NCBI GenBank assembly: GCA_934435205.1
Contig: CAKSAK010000005.1
Coordinates: forward strand, 214,991 to 278,990
From: an uncultured Ruminococcus sp.
GTDB taxonomy: Bacteria > Bacillota > Clostridia > Oscillospirales > Ruminococcaceae
DNA length: 64,000 bases
Direction: 5' to 3'
Within the stretch, counting starts at the first letter, position 1; each line of letters opens with the position of its first letter. Positions 43,064-48,910 of this stretch are shown here, one piece after another. The position numbers and the translations under genes were made by a program. The notes below the pieces were generated by a model, which searched no databases, was not told where the DNA came from, and saw nothing but the letters and a program-made list of their open reading frames with translations.

Positions 43064-43225
43064 TTATGAGATCACTCTGACAAGCAGGCAACCGACTATC
43101 ACAATGCCAAAAATCACAGCTGCAAGCTTAGCCCTCACGCCGTTTTTTCTTTGCATTCTTTCACGCCAATCGTCATGCCGCATAGTGTCAAGTGAAGATA
43201 TCATCTTTAAAAGACGATCAAGCAT
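43064..43225 (-). CDS. Small single-span membrane protein, 53 aa, between serC and serA
   Basis: A short gene: MLDRLLKMISSLDTMRHDDW at the start, a basic middle (RERMQRKNGVRAKL) and a C-terminal membrane segment (AAVIFGIVIVGCLLVRVIS). Its ATG overlaps the serC stop codon region by eight bases, and a GAGG box lies six bases upstream within serC, so translation is coupled. It ends 23 bases before serA. The start, coding context and hydrophobic helix support a real tail-anchored protein. Function unknown. Confidence 0.65.
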   Translation of the reverse strand: MLDRLLKMISSLDTMRHDDWRERMQRKNGVRAKLAAVIFGIVIVGCLLVRVIS

Positions 43226-44300
43226 TCTCAGCCTCGAATTTCTTCATGAACTCAACAAGCTTTTCAACGCCCTCAATAGGCATTGCGTTGTAGATAGAAG
43301 CTCTCATACCGCCAACAGTTCTGTGACCCTTAAGGTTCTCAAAGCCAGCAGCCTTTGCCTCAGCAACGAACTTCTTGTCAAGCTCAGCGTCGCCTGTTAC
43401 GAATGGAACGTTCATAAGAGATCTGTCCTCAGGAACTACTGTACCCTTGAAGAGCTTGCTCTGGTCAAGATAATCGTAGAGTATCTTAGCCTTCTTCTCG
43501 TTGTGAGCCTTCATAGCCTCAAGACCGCCCATTTTCTTTATCCACTTGAATACCTTGCCGCAGATGTAAATGCCATAGCAAGGAGGTGTATTGTAAAGAG
43601 AGTCAGCGTCAGCCTGAGTTTTCCACTTGAGCATTGTAGGTGTTCCCTCAAGAACATCGTCAGTGATAAGATCTTCTCTGATGATAGCGATAACAACGCC
43701 GGCAGGACCAACGTTCTTCTGAACGCCGCCGTAGATAACACCGTACTTTGTTACATCAACAGGCTCAGACAGGAAGCAGGAAGAAACGTCTGCAACAAGT
43801 GTGTGACCCTTTGTGTTAGGCAGAGTCTTATACTTTGTACCATAAATAGTATTGTTCTCGCAGATATAAACATAGTCAGCGTCCTCTGGGATATCCAGAT
43901 CTGAACAATCAGGGATATAAGAGAAAGTCTTGTCAGCAGAAGAAGCCACAGCTACAGCCTCGCCGTATTTCTGAGCCTCCTGATAAGCCTTCTTAGCCCA
44001 CTGACCTGTGATTATGTAAGCCGCTTTCTTATTCTTCATAAGATTCATAGGAACGGCTGCGAACTGCTGAGAAGCACCGCCCTGAAGGAACAGTACCTTA
44101 TAGTTATCAGGGATACCCATAAGATCTCTGATGTCCTTTTCAGCTTCCTTGATGATGTCATCGAACGCCTTGGAACGGTGGCTCATCTCCATTACGCTCA
44201 TACCTGTGCCCTTATAATCGAGCATTTCGTCGGCAGCTTCCTTAAGCACTTCCTCAGGGAGTACAGCAGGACCTGCACTGAAGTTATATACTCTACCCAT
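43218..44300 (-). CDS. serC: Phosphoserine aminotransferase
   Basis: A 360-residue class V aminotransferase beginning MGRVYNFSAGPAVLPEEVL, the family start. Substrate and cofactor motifs are present: GTGMSVMEMSHRSKAFDDI, FLQGGASQQFAAVPMNL and the PLP lysine in YGGVQKNVGPAGVVI. It converts 3-phosphohydroxypyruvate, the SerA product, to phosphoserine. The ATG at 44300 is preferred to the 10-codon longer frame, and GGAGGGTTTAACA lies upstream. First gene of the operon. Confidence 0.95.
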   Translation of the reverse strand: MGRVYNFSAGPAVLPEEVLKEAADEMLDYKGTGMSVMEMSHRSKAFDDIIKEAEKDIRDLMGIPDNYKVLFLQGGASQQFAAVPMNLMKNKKAAYIITGQWAKKAYQEAQKYGEAVAVASSADKTFSYIPDCSDLDIPEDADYVYICENNTIYGTKYKTLPNTKGHTLVADVSSCFLSEPVDVTKYGVIYGGVQKNVGPAGVVIAIIREDLITDDVLEGTPTMLKWKTQADADSLYNTPPCYGIYICGKVFKWIKKMGGLEAMKAHNEKKAKILYDYLDQSKLFKGTVVPEDRSLMNVPFVTGDAELDKKFVAEAKAAGFENLKGHRTVGGMRASIYNAMPIEGVEKLVEFMKKFEAENA

Positions 44301-44368
44301 TGTTAAACCCTCCACATAAATTAGTTTCATTATTTATAAAGACTATAAATATATAAATTAATAATATT

Positions 44369-44397
44369 ATTATATGCCTTTTATAAAAAAAAGTCAA
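44369..44397 (-). promoter_or_regulatory. Promoter of the serC operon
   Basis: TTGACT, 17 bases, TATAAT on the minus strand. Confidence 0.75.
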
Positions 44398-44578
44398 GGG
44401 CTGTCATATAAAAATACTCACTCGTCATAAGTTTTTGTACATATCAGCACATAAAACAGCCCTGAAAACGTGCATTTTTACACCTTACCTATGCCGTTAT
44501 ATATAATAAGCACTGAAAAGCATGAAAAATCAGAATAATACTAAAGCGTTAAAAAGAGGTTAAAATTTTTGGTATTCC

Positions 44579-44607
44579 TTGAAATCTCCATATTTGTGTA
44601 GTATAAT
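44579..44607 (+). promoter_or_regulatory. Promoter of the 59-aa gene
   Basis: TTGAAA, 17 bases, TATAAT. Confidence 0.65.
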
Positions 44608-44678
44608 GTAATCAATAGAATGCGACAGTTGTAAAAAAATTGGGGAACAATTGTCACTCTCAGGGAAAGAGGATATAT

Positions 44679-44858
44679 ATGCAAAAGATATTTTATGTTT
44701 CAAGAAATGAGGACAAAGCCCATGATGGAAAAGCCCCGGATATGGACAGATTTCAGCGAGTTGAAAAGCTCAACAGTCTGATCGCGGCAGGCTGGGCTAT
44801 AAAGGAAATGAAAAACGAAAACAACAGCACATTCTTTGTGCTTGAGAAAGCAGACTAG
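44679..44858 (+). CDS. Small hypothetical protein, 59 aa
   Basis: A compact soluble protein: MQKIFYVSRNEDKAHDGKAP, then RFQRVEKLNSLIAAGWAIKEMKNENNSTFFVLEKAD. The end resembles the helix-strand pattern of small DUF4177-like domains, but I do not claim membership. ATG 44679 follows AAAGAGG. It has its own promoter and a terminator at 44972, so it is probably a genuine single-gene unit. Confidence 0.6.
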   Translation: MQKIFYVSRNEDKAHDGKAPDMDRFQRVEKLNSLIAAGWAIKEMKNENNSTFFVLEKAD

Positions 44859-44913
44859 ACTTTAAATGGACGATATCGAGCCGTATCCTGTCAATAACAC
44901 AGACACGTTGTTT

Positions 44914-44941
44914 TGTAGGGGACGGCGTCCTCAACGTCCCG
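44914..44941 (+). repeat. Dispersed intergenic palindrome, copy 10 (subtype GACGGCG)
   Basis: TGTAGGGGACGGCGTCCTCA then ACGTCCCG; the closest relative is copy 2 at 19275. Confidence 0.7.
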
Positions 44942-44971
44942 CCCACTCACTAGGTCTTTCAACAAACTTAT

Positions 44972-44999
44972 AGGACGGTAGCCCCACCGTCCTGTTTTT
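44972..44999 (+). terminator. Terminator of the 59-aa gene
   Basis: AGGACGGT / ACCGTCCT stem with a GTTTTT tail. Confidence 0.75.
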
Positions 45000-45016
45000 A
45001 TGTGCAGATAAATTTT

Positions 45017-45084
45017 GCGAAAACGTTTTATGGGTATTGCATTTCAGAGAGAAATATTGTATAATTAATGTAATCGTTTTAGCA
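45017..45084 (+). promoter_or_regulatory. xylB promoter flanked by two LacI/cre-like operators
   Basis: Promoter TTGCAT, 17 bases, TATAAT (45037-45065). Upstream operator GCGAAAACGTTTTATG has core GAAAACGTTTT at 45019-45029, which equals 11 of 12 bases of the palindrome at 1783. Downstream operator TGTAATCGTTTTAGCA (about 45069-45084) overlaps the early transcript. The arrangement suits repression by a LacI-family regulator or catabolite control. Confidence 0.6.
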
Positions 45085-45126
45085 AAAACAAATGATACTA
45101 TACATATTATAAAGGAGTAAAAAACT

Positions 45127-46650
45127 ATGGCTTATGTAATCGGCGTAGACTGCGGCACAAGCGGCACTAAGACGGTGCTTTTTGACGAAAAAGGCACTGT
45201 CATTTCTTCTGTAACTATCGAATATCCAATGTATCAGCCTAAAAACGGCTATGCAGAGCAGGATCCTGCTGATTGGGCAAACGCAATGATAAACACTATC
45301 AAGGCTGTTATGGCCAAAAGCGGTGTAAATAAAGAGGACGTTGCAGGCGTTGGTATCTCTGGACAGATGCACGGACTTGTTATGCTGGATAAGGACAACA
45401 ACGTTCTTAGAAAGTCCATAATCTGGTGCGATCAGAGAACTGCCGCAGAAGTTGAAGAAATGAACGAAAAGCTAGGCAGAGAAAAGCTCATCAAGATAAC
45501 AGCAAACCCTGCCCTCACAGGCTGGACAGCTGCAAAAATTCTCTGGGTAAAGAACAACGAGCCTGATATATATGAAAAGTGCAGACACATTCTTCTGCCA
45601 AAGGACTATCTGAGATTTATCCTCACAGGCGAGTATGCAACAGAGGTTTCCGACGCAAGCGGTATGCAGCTTCTTGACGTACCAAACCGCTGTTGGTCAA
45701 AGGAAGTCTGCGATACGCTTGGCATTGATATGTCAATGCTTGGCAAGGTATATGAGTCATGCGAAGTAACAGGCAAGGTCACAAAGAAAATGGCTGAGCT
45801 TACAGGACTTAAAGAGGGTACTATAGTAGTAGGCGGCGCAGGCGACAATGCCGCTGCGGCTATCGGAACAGGCGTTGCAGAGGACGGCAAGGCGTTCACA
45901 ACGATCGGAACATCAGGCGTTGTGTTTGCACACACTTCTTCTATCTCTATCGACCCAAAGGGCAGAGTTCACACCTGCTGTGCGGCAGTACCGAACGCAT
46001 GGCACGTTATGGGCGTTACACAGGGTGCAGGACTTTCACTGAAATGGTTCAGAGACAATTTCTGCAATGCAGAGAAAGAAACAGCAAAGTGCATGGGCGT
46101 TGATGAATATTATCTTATGGATAAAGAAGCAGAGAAAGTCCCGGTAGGTGCAAACAGACTTCTTTATCTTCCATACCTCATGGGTGAAAGAACCCCTCAT
46201 CTTGACCCTGATGCAAGAGGAGTATTCTTCGGACTTTCCGCAATGCACACAAAGCGTGATATGCTTAGAGCCGTAATGGAGGGCGTATCATACTCCCTAA
46301 GAGATTGCGTTGAGGTATTCAGAGAAATGGATATCAACGTATCCGACATGATGGCTTGCGGAGGCGGCGGAAGCTCACCGCTGTGGAGATCAATGCTCGC
46401 AGATCTTTACAACTGCCCTGTAAAAACAGCTTCATCGAAAGAAGGTCCAGCCCTTGGTGTAGCACTTCTTGCAGCAACAGGCGCAGGCATTTACTCATCA
46501 GTACCGGAAGCTTGTAAGGCAGTAGTAAAGACCGACAAGGTACAGCAGCCTGAAGCAGAGCGAGTACCTGAGTATGAGAAATACTACAAGCTCTACACCG
46601 AGATCTATCCTGCACTGAAAGCAGAATTTGCAAAGCTTGCAAAGATGTAA
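45127..46650 (+). CDS. xylB: Xylulokinase
   Basis: A 507-residue FGGY-family sugar kinase that phosphorylates D-xylulose. The ATP/phosphate motif is VIGVDCGTSGTKTVLFDEKG; GISGQMHGLVMLD and SIIWCDQRTAAEVEEMN are xylulokinase-type sugar-site motifs. The second ATPase repeat has GGAGDNAAAAIGTGV, and MACGGGGSSPLWRSMLADLYNCPV is near the C-terminus. No isomerase or transporter is adjacent. Regulation by the LacI-type sites upstream is likely. ATG 45127 has AAAGGAG upstream. Confidence 0.94.
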   Translation: MAYVIGVDCGTSGTKTVLFDEKGTVISSVTIEYPMYQPKNGYAEQDPADWANAMINTIKAVMAKSGVNKEDVAGVGISGQMHGLVMLDKDNNVLRKSIIWCDQRTAAEVEEMNEKLGREKLIKITANPALTGWTAAKILWVKNNEPDIYEKCRHILLPKDYLRFILTGEYATEVSDASGMQLLDVPNRCWSKEVCDTLGIDMSMLGKVYESCEVTGKVTKKMAELTGLKEGTIVVGGAGDNAAAAIGTGVAEDGKAFTTIGTSGVVFAHTSSISIDPKGRVHTCCAAVPNAWHVMGVTQGAGLSLKWFRDNFCNAEKETAKCMGVDEYYLMDKEAEKVPVGANRLLYLPYLMGERTPHLDPDARGVFFGLSAMHTKRDMLRAVMEGVSYSLRDCVEVFREMDINVSDMMACGGGGSSPLWRSMLADLYNCPVKTASSKEGPALGVALLAATGAGIYSSVPEACKAVVKTDKVQQPEAERVPEYEKYYKLYTEIYPALKAEFAKLAKM

Positions 46651-46661
46651 TATAAAACCAA

Positions 46662-46690
46662 AAGCTCCGATTTGCCGTCGGAGCTTATTT
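46662..46690 (+). terminator. xylB terminator
   Basis: AAGCTCCGA / TCGGAGCTT stem with an ATTTGT tail. Confidence 0.7.
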
Positions 46691-46712
46691 GTATTAGAAT
46701 ATTTTGACAACT

Positions 46713-46748
46713 AAAAACGGCTCTCCACAATAGCGGAAAGCCGTTTTT
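46713..46748. terminator. Former tRNA-Pro terminator, now cut off from its gene
   Basis: AAAAACGGCT / AGCCGTTTTT stem with A/T-runs on both sides, directly outside attL. Before integration it would have followed tRNA-Pro; the prophage now lies between them. Confidence 0.6.
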
Positions 46749-46753
46749 ACATA

Positions 46754-46800
46754 TTGGTCGGAGTGACCGGATTTGAACCGACGACCTCTACCACCCCAAG
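46754..46800 (+). repeat. attL: 47-bp copy of the tRNA-Pro 3' end
   Basis: Identical over 47 bases to 56964-57010, covering the T-arm, variable loop and 3' side of the anticodon arm of tRNA-Pro. Beyond base 46800 the match stops (CCCACGCAAG instead of GTAGCGCGC), so this is a truncated tRNA. Confidence 0.92.
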
Positions 46801-47123
46801 CCCACGCAAGCCCACGCACGAAGTGCGCAGGGCGTTTTTTTATGCCCGAAGCATGAAATGTTGAGGGTGCAGGGCGCACAGAGTTGTGCTGTGCGCCTTG
46901 CCTGCCCCCTGCCTGAGTGGCGGTCGCCAAAGTTTTGAACGCAGTGAAAAACTTTGTGTGACATCGCCACGTGCCCACCTTTGGGGTGCAGGTCTGCACA
47001 CTGTCGCAAGGCTCTTCATAGCTTGCGCCCTGATTGTGTTATATCGGAGCGACAAACAAGCACCGCTTCTCAACATTATTCCGTAGTGGTTAGCACTTTG
47101 TACCTTCGCCGATTAGGCGACAC
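46801..47123. other. Structured non-coding left end of the prophage
   Basis: A 323-bp GC-richer region without a credible gene but dense in hairpins. These are: CGCAC-GAA-GTGCG (46815-46827); a perfect 9-bp stem GGCGCACAG / CTGTGCGCC (46873-46897); AAAGTTTT / AAAACTTT (46929-46955); and TCGCC-GATTA-GGCGA (47106-47120). Filamentous phages keep origins and the packaging signal in one such intergenic region, so this is a candidate. Confidence 0.5.
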
Positions 47124-47411
47124 TCAGAAGTCTTGATAGTTATTCGGCTCTGCGTAGTCCTCTTGCTCCTGTCGGTCTATGTCATTGCTTTCATTGAGGT
47201 ATTTCAGTTCTTCGAGTATGTCCTCTTGTTGGTCGGATATGTTTTGCAGTAGATTGATTATAGTGTCTTGCCCTCTGTCCTGATGTGATTGTCTTATGGA
47301 TATGTTGAAAACACAAATTATCAAAGCAATAACAATTACTAACCAAAGTATATTCAACCCTATGAATATTGCTGTTGCTGTTTCTGCATTTTGAAATAAT
47401 TCCTCTAGCAT
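47124..47411 (-). CDS. Prophage single-span membrane protein, 95 aa
   Basis: No homologue recognised. Residues 15-37 (AIFIGLNILWLVIVIALIICV) form one membrane helix, followed by a polar, acidic, probably coiled tail (INLLQNISDQQEDILEELKYLNESNDIDRQEQED). It is the last gene of the leftward repressor operon, starting two bases after the previous stop. Small membrane proteins next to prophage repressors can give superinfection immunity, but that is only a suggestion. Confidence 0.6.
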   Translation of the reverse strand: MLEELFQNAETATAIFIGLNILWLVIVIALIICVFNISIRQSHQDRGQDTIINLLQNISDQQEDILEELKYLNESNDIDRQEQEDYAEPNNYQDF

Positions 47412-47413
47412 GA

Positions 47414-47668
47414 TTACTCCTCTTTATCCTGATTTATTTTTATCATTATCTGCCCTAGTTTTACAAGCGTTTCATTCTGCTGTTTCAATAGTTCAGCCTG
47501 CTCCTTGTTCCTCTTTGAAAGCTCATTAACAGTTTTGCAAAGGTCAAGAAATTTGCAAATCAAATAGACTATAAGTGCGAGTATTAACACATCTATTATC
47601 AAACGTGTTGCAATAATAAATTTTACTATTCCACTAAAAACGCCAAATACACTTTCTGCACCATTCAA
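47414..47668 (-). CDS. Prophage single-span membrane protein with coiled coil, 84 aa
   Basis: Residues 20-43 (ATRLIIDVLILALIVYLICKF) are a membrane helix; 45-80 form a heptad-like polar helix (TVNELSKRNKEQAELLKQQNETLVKLGQ). Its topology resembles the 95-aa neighbour although the sequences differ. Both lie in a tightly packed operon with the repressor (2-base gaps) and should be made in the lysogen. Confidence 0.6.
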   Translation of the reverse strand: MNGAESVFGVFSGIVKFIIATRLIIDVLILALIVYLICKFLDLCKTVNELSKRNKEQAELLKQQNETLVKLGQIMIKINQDKEE

Positions 47669-47670
47669 TT

Positions 47671-47997
47671 TTATTTCTCCTTAATCTTCACAACAGCACT
47701 ATTATTGTTCTGCTGTGTTATGTTGTATTTGCTGTTACTGTCTGCTTTGTAGCCTATTCCCCTTTTGTCATTCGTTAGTCCTGCTATATAATCAATACTC
47801 ACTTTGTAAAATTTCGCTAGCTGTATAACTTTTTCAAATGGGATAGGATATTCACCTGTTTCCCACCTACTATATTGTTTTTGAGAAGTGTCAAGGATTT
47901 TCGCTATCATGCTTTGATTTAGTTCCATATCCTCTCTTAAATCTCTAAGTCTTTGATAATAATTAATAAAAAACACCTCACTTATTTGTTTATTCAT
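47671..47997 (-). CDS. CI-like HTH repressor of the prophage
   Basis: A 108-residue XRE-family regulator. The helix-turn-helix is residues 20-70 (LREDMELNQSMIAKILDTSQKQYSRWETGEYPIPFEKVIQLAKFY). The short C-terminal tail lacks a peptidase or LexA-like domain, so induction is not by RecA-mediated self-cleavage. A TGATATAAT extended -10 lies only four bases before the ATG, so the mRNA is probably leaderless, as with lambda cI from PRM. It should bind the AGTACA...TGTNCT sites in the divergent promoter region. Confidence 0.85.
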   Translation of the reverse strand: MNKQISEVFFINYYQRLRDLREDMELNQSMIAKILDTSQKQYSRWETGEYPIPFEKVIQLAKFYKVSIDYIAGLTNDKRGIGYKADSNSKYNITQQNNNSAVVKIKEK

Positions 47998-48001
47998 ACA
48001 A

Positions 48002-48085
48002 ATTATATCATAGTACAGTATTGTCCTATTGACAATAGTACAAAAATGGGGTATATTATATATGTCGATAGTACATTATTGTACT
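48002..48085. promoter_or_regulatory. Divergent prophage promoters with repressor operators
   Basis: Leftward: TATAAT (48002-48007) for the repressor. Rightward: TTGACA, 17 bases, TATATT (48029-48057) for the phage genes. Operator-like sites AGTACAGTATTGTCCT (48012-48027) and AGTACATTATTGTACT (48070-48085) share GTACA-N-TATTGT. GACAATAGTAC (48031-48041) forms an inverted partner to the first site across the -35 box. This is a compact genetic switch. Confidence 0.7.
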
Positions 48086-48104
48086 AGAGATAATCAACGT
48101 AAGT

Positions 48105-48183
48105 GTTCCATGGAATTTTTTTAAATTAAATTTATTTGAGTGAAGCGAAAAGAAATTTAAGTTAAAAAAATAGGCAATGGAAC
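48105..48183 (+). other. 79-nt long hairpin in the prophage leader
   Basis: Outer arms GTTCCAT / ATGGAAC and inner arms TTTTTTTAAATTAAATTT / AAATTTAAGTTAAAAAAA pair with one mismatch across an internal bulge, leaving a loop of about 20 bases. A second hairpin follows at 48214-48247 (GTTCC-GCTCC / GGAGC-AAAA-GGAAC). Such structures before the coat operon could be origin, packaging or RNA-stability elements. Confidence 0.5.
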
Positions 48184-48312
48184 TCATGAGCAAAGCGAAT
48201 GAGGTCGCTTGCCGTTCCGCTCCAGCGTTAGCCGGAGCAAAAGGAACACGAAAAAGAACCACAAAGGAAAAGGCACGAGGAAAAGCCGAAAAACCTCAGA
48301 AAGGAAAAAAAT

Positions 48313-48630
48313 ATGAAAACAACTATCGTAGGCTGGACAAAAAAGAAAGCATTTAACGGAGTAATTGAGGGCAAGCAGATAAATAGCCCTGAAAAGGTTG
48401 TATTTCAGCTTCTGCAGGAAGTTGATAACCCCGACTGTCATGGAAAAATGGTCGATACATTGAAAATACCGACCGAAAATGCAATCAGACTTAACGGAAA
48501 TTCAGAAGATTTCAATAAGCTTCTCGGTTGTGATGTTATGCTGAATTATCAGATATTCAACGGTCGTTCTCAGCTTGTTGATATAACTGTAATCAATGCA
48601 GACGGAACACTTCACCGCAACACAAAGTAA
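48313..48630 (+). CDS. Candidate phage ssDNA-binding protein (gpV-like position)
   Basis: A 105-residue soluble protein (MKTTIVGWTKKKAFNGVIEG...NKLLGCDVMLNYQIFNGRSQLVDITVINADGT) with a predicted strand-rich pattern that would suit an OB-fold. It sits directly before the major-coat gene, where Ff-like phages encode the ssDNA-binding protein gpV. No sequence motif proves DNA binding; the call is from position, size and composition. RBS AAAGGAA; start ATG 48313. Confidence 0.45.
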   Translation: MKTTIVGWTKKKAFNGVIEGKQINSPEKVVFQLLQEVDNPDCHGKMVDTLKIPTENAIRLNGNSEDFNKLLGCDVMLNYQIFNGRSQLVDITVINADGTLHRNTK

Positions 48631-48684
48631 TAAGCGGTGAAACCGCTGTTATAAAAATTTAATAAGAAAGGAGTTTTGCTAATA

Positions 48685-48840
48685 ATGGAAGCTGTAACAA
48701 CAATGCTTACAAATGCCGTAACTGTATTTGGTTCTTGTTGGGATGCTATGACAAGCAATGTACCTATTGCAATTCTTGTAGGTCTGTCTCTTCTCGGCTC
48801 AGGTGCAGGACTTTTCGCAAAGTTCAGACACGCTGTATAA
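48685..48840 (+). CDS. Major coat protein (pVIII-like), 51 aa
   Basis: Sequence features: an amphipathic, weakly acidic N-terminus (MEAVTTMLTNAVTVFGSCWD), one membrane helix (VPIAILVGLSLLGSGAGLFA) and a basic C-terminus KFRHAV. This is the layout of filamentous phage major coat proteins, whose basic end contacts the DNA. There is no classical signal peptide with Lys/Arg at the start, so insertion may be Sec-independent. A strong RBS (AAAGGAG) precedes it and a terminator follows immediately, as for gene VIII of Ff phages. Confidence 0.7.
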   Translation: MEAVTTMLTNAVTVFGSCWDAMTSNVPIAILVGLSLLGSGAGLFAKFRHAV

Positions 48841-48855
48841 GCAAAACCATTTACA

Positions 48856-48893
48856 TAAGCGGAGTAATTCAAATTGCTCCGCTTAATTTTTTT
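48856..48893 (+). terminator. Terminator after the major coat gene
   Basis: TAAGCGGAG / CTCCGCTTA stem followed by ATTTTTTT. It would limit transcription beyond the coat gene, giving high coat and low adhesin expression, as in classical filamentous phages. Confidence 0.8.
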
Positions 48894-48910
48894 GAAAGGA
48901 AGTTGATAAA

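Noticed and set aside
46840..47136. Several 60-100 codon frames in the left end of the prophage
   Set aside because: They overlap on both strands across hairpins, have no RBS, and include tRNA sequence. The region is better read as structured non-coding DNA.
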